Shown piece after piece: positions 49,480-60,248 of a DNA stretch of 64,000 bases (the first letter of the stretch is position 1; the number at the start of each line of letters is the position of its first letter). Under the pieces are notes generated by a model. The model saw only the letters and a list, made by a program, of their open reading frames with translations. It searched no databases and was not told where the DNA came from. Source of the stretch: Saururus chinensis (taxonomy: Eukaryota; Streptophyta; Magnoliopsida; Piperales; Saururaceae); the NCBI GenBank assembly GCA_035235625.1, contig CP141140.1, positions 10,808,685-10,872,684 of the forward strand, read 5' to 3'. The position numbers and the translations under genes were made by a program.

Positions 49480-52400
49480 TAAACACCAGAACCAGGGCCC
49501 TAATGTTCACATAATTTTTGTGCTGTGAAGACAACCATATCATTATGTCCAGAGTAACTTCAGAAAAAAAGAAACCAAAAGTGATTCACAAAATCCCAAC
49601 CTACGGAAGCTGAAAGGCAAGAAACTTACAATCAAAATTCCCAACAGATTGGTTATTAGTGTCATTGCAAGAGCAAGAGCAGAGTTCCCCTTAACCAGCT
49701 GCATCAGTCAAGATATTTTCTCACATTGTTAATCCACAAAATATGGCATCATTAAAGTACAATAGTGTAAAAAAGAAAGCCAATAATTTACTGTTGTTAA
49801 AGCCACTCCACTTGATAATGTTGTTGGCATGCAGCAAAAGATAGCTAGTCCTGGGCAATATTCAAGTTTATATTAGTTGTACAAGAATCATAATCATAAT
49901 CATAATTATAATCAAATAGTGCATTTTCCCAACAATTTGGGGTCGGCAACATAGATCTTACACCTCTATTCTACCTATTTTATGCCAACTCTTTTATAAG
50001 AGATAACATAGATATATCTTTCCTTATTAATTCCATCAAAGTTCTCTTAGGCCTCCATTTCCCTCTTTTAGCATTATTTACGTAAAACCTTTCCGACCTT
50101 CTCACCGAGGCATCCATTGATCTTCTTTACACATGCTCATACCAATGCAATCTACACTCTCTGAACTTCTCCCCTAAAGCTGTTACCCCTAAGTTCTCAC
50201 ATATATATTCATCTCTATTCCTATCTTTCCTGATTATTCCACACATCCACCTTATCATCCTCATTTCAACTACATTAAATTTATCTGTATGACTTTTCTT
50301 TGGTGCTCAACATTCTGCTCCAAAGAGTATTGCGGGCCTAATAGAAGTCTTATAGAACTTAGCTTTAAGCCTATTTGAGACTTGCTTATCACACAAAACT
50401 TTTAACGCCACCCTCTATTTTACCCACCTCACATTAATCCTATGTAACCCATCACTAGTAATATCTCCTTCTTTGTGGATAATGGAGCCAAAAGATCGGA
50501 ATTGATCAGATCTTAGCACTTCTTACCCATTTATTTCGACGAAAGTTCTACCTATAGTTCTACTATCCTAAAAATTAAATTCTATATACTCCGTATTCAT
50601 CCTGCTTATTCTAAAACCTTTTAATTCTAAAGCTTCCCTCCACAATTCAAATTTGGCATTTTTTAAACTTCTATAGTCTCGTCAACTAAAACTACATCAT
50701 CCTCAAAAAACAAGCACTAAGGTATCTTATCTTGTATATATGCAATTAGCTCATCTATAACTAGAGCAAAAAGCTAAGGTCTTAAGGCTGACCCTTGATG
50801 TGGACCTACTATGACCGGGAACTCCTTAGTTTCTCCCCCAATTGTTTGTACACTTGTCACTACCCCATTGTACATATCATTAATAATATCGATGTAACCT
50901 CTTATAACTCTTTTCTTCTTTAAGACACTCCAAATGAGCTCTTGAGGCACTTTATTATAAGTTTTTTTCAAATCAATAAAGGTCATATAGAGGTTTTGTC
51001 ATATATAGGTTGTATAAGAATCATATTTAAAAAAAAATTCAATAAATTTTGCCTCGATAAAAAAGGGAAGAAAGAAAATACTTGGCATTGATGTCCAAAC
51101 CAAACTATTAACCTGTAACAAACTCCAGTGGCACAAGGTGAAGTTTCAATATAATCTTGGAAAGGAAAGGACTTAAGAGGAGAATTGAGACCTGAGGAGA
51201 TAAAAAATCTGCATTGTTATTGCAAAAAGCATTATAAAGCAACAATTGTACACATAATTTTTGCCCAAAAAAAAAAATGGATAAAGTTAGTGTGTAATTT
51301 CCTACATTTTATTGTTAAACTGGTAATGTTTTTTGGCCTGCAGTAGGTTGCAGATTGGTTTGCGTTTATGGAATTTATTATATAGCAAGGTCTCACAAAT
51401 AATGGAGCAAGTTAATGCATAGTTATTGACAAAAAGTTAAATAAAACAACCGATGGCTATCAATTGAAGACATAAGGAAGAGGAGCACAGTGCTGCAGAG
51501 CTTAAATTTTTTGTCATAGCAGCGAGTGTCAACTATATGCTTCATCCAAGAAGATATCACATTAACCTCACAAAAAAATATCGGTGGCAAAGAATGGAGA
51601 AAGTACATACAACACAGAGAAAATAAGTAATCAAGGTCATACTAGCCCAAAAAGTCCAGCAGGCCATGCTTCTTTAGCTGCAGAGACCTCTCCATCTCGT
51701 AACATGAGCCCTGTTCAATAAAATGATTTCTAGTTAATGATGCAGGGATGTTCATAGCTTAAAGAGAGTGTATGGCCAACAAATGGACACCGGGAAAGTA
51801 ATTTGTGAAAACAAAATGAGGGAAAATGTAAATACTGGTGATATATTTAAACGATAAAGTCCAAATAGTTACATATCCTCACCCGAAATTAGAAAAATTC
51901 CAAAGCTACTGAGTTTTGACAAACCATATCTGTGGGCTAAACAGCCGAGACTAGGACTTGTAAATCCCAAAGTTACTCCGCTGACAAGAGCTACACAAAT
52001 ATCACATGATCAACGTACTGGAATTGACCCTAAAATAAATTATACATAAATGGGTTGGAAATAAATTTTAGTTAAGAGAAAAACATAAATTTGAGAAACA
52101 AAACACACTAAGCAGGTGAGAGTGGCATATACAAATTCTTTAGTCTGGAAGCTTCTAAATTGTTCATGACTAAGACTTGATTATTAGATGTCACAAAAAA
52201 AGGGGATTTGCTCACAGCTACGAAAATAAAAACTAGTAATGCACAAAGTTCTCCATGGCCACTTACACATGGATACTGCAAAATAATCGGACATCTTAGA
52301 AAATTATTCTGCTTCCTATCAACGTAAAAACGACAATGATGACAAATGAAAGAACATCGTCAACCATGGCGCGGATATAGGATAACGAGTCGATAATCGT

Positions 52401-52882
52401 TCTAGAAAAGTGGATGATATTTGAATAAAAGTCACATTACCTAACGGCAAGAAATTTTTCACAGCAAAATTGAAGACGGGCTTCGCAAAAGTTATCAAAT
52501 TCGCTGAACGGGAAGGCTCATTCAACTCCTGCGCATACCCTCCAGACTAATAAAACCATCAAACAATCCTCACAAAATTAGACAACAATTTAAAGGCTAA
52601 GGGAAAATTGCTGAATTTCACGACGATTGCCACCAAAATGATGTTCTATATAAAACTGAAAATGGCCGGAAAGTGGAATGAGACCTCGCCAGAACTTGCG
52701 CTGGCTCGGCATGGTTGCGGAATCGTGCGAGATCCTGAGAAAATGGGAGTGTAGGAGTTGAAAGGACGGGAATATCTAATGTAAAGGAGCGAACAGGCGG
52801 GTAACCGAACAACTCGCGGCCGCCGGACGCCATCACCAGCTGCCGGTGGAGAGGAGTAGATGGCCTGCAACATTCCCGCCAT
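42455..52882 (-). CDS. BASS4: Chloroplast sodium/metabolite cotransporter, BASS4-type, 14 exons, 427 aa
   Basis: Exons on the minus strand: 52685-52882, 52441-52546, 51883-51990, 51643-51710, 51113-51191, 49792-49850, 49630-49698, 48989-49102, 47656-47677, 47244-47311, 45073-45158, 43632-43761, 42599-42700, 42455-42529. Every junction is GT-AG and the joined frame stays open from ATG 52882 to TGA at 42455. The first 66 residues are Ser/Arg/Pro-rich, like a plastid transit peptide. The rest is a polytopic BASS (bile acid:sodium symporter) protein with family blocks SLGCLAHRYGLSKLSSFG, GLAIFCCMPTTLSSG, GNSALALAMTLITNLLGI, VPWIQVSKSRPLL and LPCVAAHINQ. The substrate of BASS4 is not known to me. 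Exon 9 is only 22 nt. Introns carry three LINE fragments and a MITE. Confidence 0.94.
43825..43935 (+). mobile_element. 5'-truncated RTE-type LINE 3' end in BASS4 intron 12
   Basis: This 111-bp piece matches the 3' end of the LINE at 49892-51009 (shared 'gatctatgttgcc', 'ccaaatt.ctgggaaaa' and the gattatgattatg tail). It is flanked by a perfect 12-bp target duplication ATAATATCAGAT (43813-43824 and 43936-43947). Orientation is opposite to the host gene. Confidence 0.85.
45475..45740. mobile_element. Degraded Stowaway-like MITE in BASS4 intron 10
   Basis: The right end 'aatgggacggagggagtg' is a Stowaway terminus. The left end 'aaactctctc...gtcccattt' is a disrupted inverted copy. Interior ORFs are not genes. 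Boundaries are approximate. Confidence 0.45.
48180..48525 (-). mobile_element. RTE-type LINE fragment (C-terminal reverse-transcriptase region) in BASS4 intron 8
   Basis: Minus-strand translation has the pattern typical of the region after the reverse-transcriptase core of plant RTE LINEs: VRP, then SW..TKRHI.KMS, R..RW, then NGHIRE. It is strongly diverged from the copy at 50 kb. No target duplication was identified. Confidence 0.6.
49441..49478. repeat. (AT)n microsatellite
   Basis: About 19 AT dinucleotides without interruption, in BASS4 intron 7. Confidence 0.95.
49892..51009 (-). mobile_element. 5'-truncated RTE-type LINE in BASS4 intron 5, same strand as the gene
   Basis: Minus strand carries reverse-transcriptase blocks: FIDLKKTYNKVPQ, a DMYNGVVTSVQTIGG segment, then the GPHQGSAL block near 50774-50986. 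Further 3' is the MRMIRWMCG and RLHWYEHV region, with frame breaks. It ends in (TGATTA)n rather than poly-A, as RTE LINEs do. Flanks TTGTACAAGAATCAT (49877-49891) and TTGTATAAGAATCAT (51010-51024) form a 15-bp target duplication with one change. The element is 1,118 bp, 5'-truncated and dead. Confidence 0.88.
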
Positions 52883-53322
52883 CTGAACTTCTACCCTGTT
52901 TGATTGTGAAGTAGAGATCAGTCCACCCCAAGCGAAGTGACACGGAGTCGCGGCAGGCGCAGCGCTTGTGACAGGAAGGCCGTACTGGGAAAATTATTTA
53001 AATAATATTTAAAAAATTATAATTATCTAAATAATTTACTTTAGAAAATAATTTTTAAAAATGGTATTGGTTTTGGTCCAGGCGCCATCTTAATTATCTT
53101 AAATAATGAATTTATATTTTATAATTATTATATAAAATTTGATAATAAATTTATATGGTACACGTCAAAATAGCTACGAAGCTTTAATTAAAAAAATTTT
53201 ATTTAAATAATAATTTTAAAAAAAATATTTATTAAAATAACTCATTTTAGAAGATATTTTTTAAAGTAACGTTAGTTTTTGCCATATAGGCTCTAGACAA
53301 ATGCCGTCCTTTAGAGCGTAAG
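52883..53322. other. BASS4 upstream region, AT-rich
   Basis: The first 100 bp should hold the BASS4 5' UTR and promoter. The rest is AT-rich and resembles the repeat-like DNA at 54.6 kb. No gene was seen. Confidence 0.4.
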
Positions 53323-54051
53323 CTGCCTTTTGAGATGGCTCAACTACATCAGACCGGACATTAGGCATGGAGGTTTTACTAAAGAGGAAGAAAACATTAT
53401 ATGTACCCTTTATAAAAAGCTGGGAAGCAGGTCAATTTGATTTCACACTAATTAAAGTTTTTCTTCTTTTTTCGTCCATTTATTCTTGCCATACTAGAAT
53501 CCTTACTGAATACTTGCTTCGTTTAGGTGGTCTGTCATAGCTTCTCATCCCCGGGAAGAACAGACAACTATGCGAAGAACTATTGGAACACCAAACTAAA
53601 GAAGAAGCTAATAGCTTCAGAAAACAACCTCTCAAATAATCCCAGTATCAAGACGAACAATCGCATTAACATCAGTTGCGCATCATCTCCTGCTCCTGTC
53701 ATTATAGTTGAAGGCATGGACTACATCTTGGCAACTCCATTCATGGAGGCTTCCACATCACTGCCCACAAGGCAAATCAGTTTTAATTGCAGTTTAGGCT
53801 CTAACAAATTCTTCGATGACCCAAATTCGTTTTCATTTCGTGGAATGACAGAACTGTCTGACATGATCTCCACTTTCACAAATTACACTATTTCGTCCGG
53901 ATCTCAGGAGGCCTCTGCCTCTGCTGCATCTACGATTAGTCCGGACAATACAATCATGTGGTCCGGGCTTGATGGGGATGAGTTGGATAGCTTGTTAATG
54001 CCGGAGGACGTTTGGGCATCTTCGGATCTTTCAGTTTGGATAGCTTGTTAA
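53323..54051 (+). pseudogene. R2R3-MYB pseudogene (RAX/MYB36-like, subgroup 14)
   Basis: Two exons are readable. 53323-53430 encodes the end of R2 and start of R3 (LRWLNYIRPDIRHGGFTKEE). From 53527 the frame gives WSVIAS, then, after a 1-bp loss near 53548, GRTDNYAKNYWNTKLKKKL and a Ser/Thr-rich C-terminal domain to a stop at 54051. In the family the exon encoding R1-side R2 comes first; it is missing here, replaced by AT-rich DNA. Missing exon plus frameshift mean no intact DNA-binding domain. The intron 53431-53526 is kept, so it was not retroposed. A 174-codon ORF from 53527 is only the relic's third exon. Confidence 0.85.
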
Positions 54052-54055
54052 TGCC
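53983..54055. repeat. 20-bp direct repeat at the junction of two gene fragments
   Basis: ttggatagcttgttaatgcc occurs at 53983-54002 and exactly again at 54036-54055. The second copy lies where MYB-derived sequence meets the next, unrelated fragment, as in filler DNA made during break repair. Confidence 0.85.
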
Positions 54056-54291
54056 TCGTCGAGCTTGGAGAGGACTTGGGCGCAAATGGGTTGGACGTAG
54101 GCGACATCGACGTCGATTTGGGAGCGGGAGTCGAGAAAGCCGAGGAGGCGGAGGCTGAGGTTTTAGGCGGAGGAGAAGTCGCCCTTCTGGAGGGCAATGT
54201 CGGCCCCAAAGAGGAGGGAGTGGAGCCTCTTGAGGCTGTCGTCCACAAATTCCCTCCAGTTCAAAGAACTCTCCTCCATCTTTCTTTCCAT
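54056..54291 (-). pseudogene. Broken N-terminal coding fragment of an unrecognised plant gene
   Basis: From an ATG at 54291 the minus strand reads MERKMEESSLNWREFVDD, then a KRLHSLLFGADIALQKGDFSS segment, a TAA stop, then NLSLRLLGFLDS and DVDVAYVQPICAQVLSKLDE. Codon choice is GC-rich and gene-like, and the frame is otherwise open through the stop, so it looks like exon 1 of a real gene with one nonsense change. It then ends abruptly at the MYB pseudogene. I do not recognise the family. Confidence 0.55.
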
Positions 54292-54569
54292 CTCTCGTTC
54301 TCTTCCGTCGTCAGATTGGTGACCGGGTTTTGCTTCAATAGCGCTCTTCTGTAAGAGCTCCAGACGGTGGTCCTCCGTCCATGTCGAGCTCCGTCGTCAA
54401 ATTTCCCTCCAAAACGATTAAATCCGCTGGTGATGTTTCGCGACCTGTTGATGGCGCCAGATCGACGATATATACTATATTTGCTCAAAATCATAATCCC
54501 TCCGTTGGTTGTATAAGTAAGACGACTGCATGTAGCGAGAGAAGCGTAATGCATGGAAAACATTGAAGC

Positions 54570-55552
54570 TGAGATGGAAACTTCGTGAAGGACGAAATTG
54601 CTTAAAATTTCAAAAAAAAGCTACATAAGCATTAGCTGGCGCCTACATATTTTTTAAAATTATTATTTAAATAATTGATAAATTATTATTATAAATTTTT
54701 TCTTAAAGGCCTAATAGATAATATAATAATATCAATAAACATTGATTAAGAAGGGGGTTAACTATGTGATTTTAGATGGGAACCACTTCTTAAGATTCTT
54801 ATATAAGATGAGTTAATGTTATAAATAAGCTTAAATATAGGCTAAGTTTTTGTATAACGCATTAGGTTCATCAATTATATATTAAAAATATGAGTCATAT
54901 AAATTAATACATCCTATATCTCATATTAAGTATTCTAAAATTAATTTATTTTATAACTAAATAAAATACTTAATATGAAATAAATAATTAATATAAAAAA
55001 TACTTGAATTAGATGAGTAAATAAATATATAATTATGGAGTATTATATATTTTAAAAATAATATAAATTATATAGGCCTACATGTATTGATCTCATGTAA
55101 TTTAAAAAAAAATATTTTTAATATAACAAAAATATTATTAAGTTTAAACCCCAGATAAAGTTGGGTTTAAATTATAATTTTTTTAATATTTTTTAATAAA
55201 ATATAAGAAATTAAATTAATATCAATATATATTGAACATGTTGATGCGATACAACCAATTCATTCGATACATATCTAATTGGGTATATCACCTCTGTACC
55301 AGTCATCACTAATATAGAGACATATCAGTCAATACGCTCATGTATAGACGAGCATTGTGTTGTCGCTAGTGGATAGTTATGTACACCCACTAAATTGACT
55401 AAACATTCCTTATGAGCATTGTGTTGACACTAGTGGATAGTTATGTACACCCGCCAAATTGACTAAACATACCTTTTTTTTACTAGATTTTGGATAGATA
55501 AAGATACATACAGCTGAGTTGGGCCGATATTTGCTATTCTAACAAACCTTAC
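54570..55552. other. Very AT-rich intergenic DNA
   Basis: No gene was seen. It includes a 64-bp tandem duplication at 55350-55474 (unit starts gagcattgtgttg, with 'ctagtggatagttatgtaca'). Confidence 0.55.
55350..55474. repeat. 64-bp tandem duplication
   Basis: Two adjacent copies (55350-55413 and 55414-55474) differ at a few positions. Confidence 0.9.
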
Positions 55553-55556
55553 TTAA

Positions 55557-56484
55557 GGGCTGTTTCGATACAGATTCATAAAAGGTTAAGCGGAAATCTT
55601 TTTAATTATGTTTGGATACACAAATTAACTTATGAATCAAATTATCCACTAATTAATGATTTAAATATAATTAGTGCTTAATTTTATATTACCTAGCTAA
55701 TCTCATTTGGAGGAGATTACCCCAATAATCAAAGGCGGTAATCAGTAAAAAAAATTTGACAAATTTGGCCTTAATGGGATAGACTACTCATCTTAATTAC
55801 GTCTAGCCATCTCCCAAAACCCAAGCCTTCATCACTTTTGGAAGCTTCCCATCCCATTTAGTTATGTTAGTTATTCCAAGTAAAAAAATTTCTATTTCTC
55901 CAATACATGCCTATCTCATCTCTTTTGCTATTATCTCTCTCATACTCTCACCAACATGTATTTTCTATTACGTTAGGTAGTACCTTGATGGCCCATGGCA
56001 GCACTACCAATGGCTATGACAATGTTGCCAACGGTCGTAGCAGCGGTGCTGGTGTATGTAATAGCATTGCTCGAGCCATGGAAGCGTTGTCGGAGCCATG
56101 GCAATGCAGCTTGTGGCATATGTCATGGCCATACACTTATTTTTTTTGTGATATCGTACTATGACGGCTATGACAGCATTGTCAGTGTCCATGGCAGTGC
56201 TACCGAAGCTGTGACAGCACTACTGGGTAGCTCTCATGGCCATGGCAGTGTTGCCGGGCAGTGCTTTCGGGGTTGCTGCCATGGCAGGGCCATGTAAGTA
56301 GAGCTTTCCCTGTGAGTTTACCTACGAGTTTACCCAATATGATTCATATACAAATCTCTTATAAATCAAATTCATAGAATATGCATTACCAAATATAAAA
56401 GCGATTCATCAATAAATTTAACTAATCAGATTAAGGTGAATCATAATTTACTACATGCAATAATTTGTATCCAAACAACCCCTT
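55557..56484. mobile_element. Inverted-repeat DNA element flanked by TTAA
   Basis: The left end gggctgtttcgatacagatt and right end 'aat..tttgtatccaaacaacccc' are imperfect inverted repeats. The GGG(G)(C/T)TGTTTGGATA terminus is common in PIF/Harbinger-like MITEs, and TTAA borders both ends. The interior (about 55980-56290) is rich in 'gccatggca' motifs and has no transposase. Superfamily is a guess. Confidence 0.5.
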
Positions 56485-56635
56485 AAAAGAGTTTGTTAAG
56501 TAAATTCAATGAGTTTTATCATTTTTTGTAGTTAAATAAAAAATTAGTAAATACAACATAACAAGAAAAAAGTTAACATGTCAATTTGGAAAAAGGAGCA
56601 TCGGTGATGGGAGTAGTTAGCCTTCTCTGTATTTT

Positions 56636-56899
56636 CATCTATGATGGAATGAGTCCAGACAGTGGAATTAGTAATATTTGTTTAAGATTCATTTATATGA
56701 GCTCGAACTCATGCGCAGTTGAGTGATCCCAAGCATAGCAAGCCTTTAGATTTTGATCCCACGAGTACATCTATGATAGAATGAGTCCAGACAGTGGAAT
56801 TAGTAATATTTGTTTAAGATTCATTTATACGAGCTCGAACTCATGCGCAATTTAGTGATCCCAAGCATAGCAAGCCTTTAGATTTTGATCCCACGAGTA
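56636..56899. repeat. 132-bp tandem duplication
   Basis: Two adjacent copies (56636-56767 and 56768-56899), both running from catctatgat to cccacgagta, are nearly identical, so the duplication is recent. Confidence 0.92.
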
Positions 56900-57690
56900 G
56901 TTTCTACCTCCTTATATCATCAAATCTCAATTAGCCAACCCTTGATACATGGGCTCATGCACATGCTATATTAACTTTTTCTTATTTTGCTGACTTTATC
57001 TCATGGAGGACCTACTTTATTACCTAATTAAATGTATTGTAAGGCCTACGGTGTAACAAAAATAGAATAAAAACATTATTTTTCTTTGTAAAATCCATTT
57101 AAACCTCCCCAAAAATAGACCAGTAGTCCCATTTTTGGAGTGCAGCAGGTGGCTTTCCGTTGAGTAATCATCAGCTAGCGCAACGCCGGCACCAGCTTCT
57201 AATACTGCCATGCACGGCCCTGGCCAACCGGGCCAACCCAACTTGTATAACGTGAAATTCCTGGAATTCGATCAAGAAATATCAACAAAATTTTCCTTTT
57301 ATATTGTAGGAGCGTATTTTTTGCTTAGAAGAAAGGAAAAGGCAAATTTATAGCAGCCAGCAATGCATATGGACTCTTTCCAGGCATGTGAGTATGTGAG
57401 CAGACGATACTTGAGATTAAAGGGTCTCATTTGCAATGTAAAAATTATAAACATTTTTCAGCCCACAAAAAAGAGGCTTGTTTATAAAAAATAAAATCAC
57501 ATTAGGCATTGAAAAAATTCATCCCCCAACCCCCTATGAAGTATGAACAGAGCCTGAAATGCTCCAAAAATTCCCACAACTTATGACCTAGAGGTACGTG
57601 GTTCAATGTAGACGGCAATGACATTCTAAAGCATGTGCATCAGTTGCCAGCTACATACGTCGAGCAGCATTTTCTAGCTAGAAAGAACAA
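56900..57690. other. Intergenic DNA
   Basis: No gene was seen. The minus strand at about 57470-57690 reads like a 3' UTR but cannot be tied to a gene with confidence. Confidence 0.35.
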
Positions 57691-57694
57691 ATTA

Positions 57695-58225
57695 CTATAA
57701 GTTGCCAACTCTTGCATCAACGGGTCATCACCAACTTCGGAAGAAAGATCAGCTAACCTACCAGCCACTTCACCAGCAATCATTAGTATCTGCTACATTT
57801 CCGTCTCTTGTATCATCACCAGTACTGAGAAAATATTCAATAGCAAAGAAGTATAAAAGTAGTTTATATGTAAGAGACAAATGTAAATTCTTGTTCCCTT
57901 CAATCACATTATTATGTGAGTACGTTTGTGACTAATATGACAGTATTAATCTGCAACTAAATATACCTTTCACGTTACAACTTCAGGAATTTATGTATCA
58001 TATTGTAATTCAACACACACAAAATGTTGCAAGTTAACACTGAAATCATGAACTTATCATTTATAAAACGGGAGATAAAGCAGATATGTTTATATATAAT
58101 AATAATGAGCATTTCCTGTAAGACCAGAAGTTCGCAAATTCTGTTGCCCTCCAACAAAATAAAGCTTCGAACATTTAGTTGTTGGTGCACATACATTGCA
58201 GCCAGCATAATCTCCAAGAAGTTTC
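57695..58225 (-). other. Possible coding exons of an unrecognised minus-strand gene or relic
   Basis: Minus strand near 57700-57790 encodes GEVAGRLADLSSEVGDDP and LMQELAT. Near 58130-58220 it encodes a QQLNVRSFILLEGNRICELL segment. Both look compositionally like real protein, but no start, splice frame or family could be established. Confidence 0.25.
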
Positions 58226-59489
58226 TTTTTGTAAACTGTTCTTTATATTTAAATAAAATCTATTTTAAAAATCATATGCGGGCCCCCAAAATGAGCAACT
58301 CTACAGTCTGCTACATAAGAATTACTGCTGGAGCTACATGTGGAACTTGAGCAACATAAATAAAAGATAAGGCACAATATTTTCATATAAAAGAGAATAA
58401 CCACAAGGAGTCACAACACAAGCACACAAACTTTGAGGTAATTTGTGACGAATCCCATTATCTGTCAAACATATAAAAGTTCGACAGATATAAGCATTAA
58501 CTGCTTTCAAATATAAAATTTTGCTATAATATAAGAGAGCCTAATATAAAATTTTGCTATGTCTAATTGCAATACCCCAATAGTCATAACATAATTGCAA
58601 GGCTCCCTAATTAACACACTAATATAAGCATTAACTGCTTTCAAACAATTATCCTTGCCCTCCTGACCCCTTAAAACTATTTCTCCTGTTTAAGATCTGA
58701 CACATTCTAAGTCCATTACGGCTCAAGTTCAAGCATCCTTCCCTTCAAACATTTATAACTTAAGTTTGTCCTCCCTAGATTGACAAAGAAAATTTGCTGC
58801 ATTATATTCAGAAAAATGTACCATGGCACCAACTGTGAGCTTATCAATCTTAATTAGTTCCGTACACCTATACAACTTCACTTTTTTACAGTCCAACCAA
58901 TCACTCTTAAATTGATTGCATGTCAACGATTAACTGAAAAATTGATCCTCCATGACCAATGAATTTAATGAAGTGTTTGATGGCCTCCTAATTATAGGTT
59001 CATCATTAAAGTGCCAAAGAATGAAACAATGTTAACCAATTTTTTCATTATATTCACATAAGAAAGCAGTAAAATCGAACCAAAAACATAGTCATTATTA
59101 CCACCATAAAAAAAAAAAAAAAAACTATTGCATTGTTCAGTTCATGATCAACATGAGCAAGGTAATTTGTTTTTTAAAATACTGGAAGGTCGAATGTATG
59201 GTAAAAGTAATCACAAAACTTGCTCGGGCAATATTAAGGCAATTACTGAAAGGTGACATTATAAAACAACATAAAATAAAAATCACAAATGGTCTCCAGA
59301 AGAAGAAATACTTGCATTCCGAAACAAAATAGCCAAAAATGAAGAAAAGTAGTAAGGATGAAAAATCCTTGACAAAAAGGTATTATTTACAGGAAACAAA
59401 CGAACTGTAATATCATCAGAAACAGAGCAATATCCCCATAATCAATAAAGCATTGAAGAGGCCATACAGTCCTTACCAGAGAAGTCAAT
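58226..59489. other. Intergenic DNA downstream of the YIP4-type gene
   Basis: AT-rich; likely contains the 3' UTR of the minus-strand gene ending at 59490. A poly-A run lies at about 59107-59124. No other feature was recognised. Confidence 0.45.
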
Positions 59490-60248
59490 TCAAAATATCA
59501 CGAGCAGCGAGAAGAGCAAGTAAATCAAGCAGCACGCGTAGGTCACCAACCCACGGTGCTCCTCCCCGCAGGAGGCTAGCTCAACCAACAAACGCGTGCA
59601 AACCCTAGTAGACCATAGCACAAAAACTGCTCCCATAGACATCACGACCACCCCACCTGGGGGCACAAGCAGGGCGATCGCCGAGAAAATCACCATGGGA
59701 AGCATACAGTAGCCGATGAGGCTCAGACACCGGTACACGTCCAAATTCCCATTCCGCCCGGCCAACATATTGAACACAACGTACAGGAAAAGGGTGGCTA
59801 CAGTGACCCAGCCCAGGATGATGCCAAAAAGCAGCTTCCCGGCGAGTAATTGGAAGAGCCCGAAGGCCATTAGAAAGAGGAAAGGGCCGGACAAGTCAGC
59901 GTCTTCGTGGAGGCTAGGGTTCACTCGGAAGGGGTTGAGGATGGAGGCGGTTTTCTTCCAGATCACTCGGGTGTTGATGCCCAACTCTTCGAGCAATGGA
60001 GGTTCATCCTCGAAACCAAGGCCGCCGAACCCGACGCTGACCCCATTGGCCCGGGAGAACACGGGGGCGGAGAAGGACGCCGAAGAGGGGGCCGATCCGA
60101 TGTCGAAGGACATGAAGGGAAGATTAGGGTTGGAGGGAAGGCCCGGGGCCTGGAACGGAGCCGACGGGGGGCGGCGCTGTTGGCCACCCTCGCCGGGGTT
60201 TCCAGCAGTGGGAAAGATGACCGGGTGCACATTGAATTCATTCGCCAT
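59490..60248 (-). CDS. YIP1-family membrane protein, YIP4/YIPF5 type, single exon, 252 aa
   Basis: Golgi/trans-Golgi network membrane protein; plant YIP4a/b proteins work with ECHIDNA in secretion of cell-wall polysaccharide. The N-terminal cytosolic half is Pro/Ser/Gly-rich (residues 1-80). It is followed by the family signature EPPLLEELGINTRVIWKKT (82-100) and LNPFRVNPSLHEDADLSGPF (104-123), then about five hydrophobic segments (about 121-138, 140-160, 178-195, 198-213 and 233-252). AGRNGNLDVYRCLSLIGYCM (163-182) and the CTRLLVELASCG motif are also present. The ATG at 60248 and length match the family. There is no intron in the coding region. Overlapping plus-strand ORFs are shadows. Confidence 0.95.
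   Translation of the reverse strand: MANEFNVHPVIFPTAGNPGEGGQQRRPPSAPFQAPGLPSNPNLPFMSFDIGSAPSSASFSAPVFSRANGVSVGFGGLGFEDEPPLLEELGINTRVIWKKTASILNPFRVNPSLHEDADLSGPFLFLMAFGLFQLLAGKLLFGIILGWVTVATLFLYVVFNMLAGRNGNLDVYRCLSLIGYCMLPMVIFSAIALLVPPGGVVVMSMGAVFVLWSTRVCTRLLVELASCGEEHRGLVTYACCLIYLLFSLLVIF

Noticed and set aside
53527-54051. Functional MYB gene
   Set aside because: The first exon is missing and R3 contains a frameshift, so no complete DNA-binding domain can be made.
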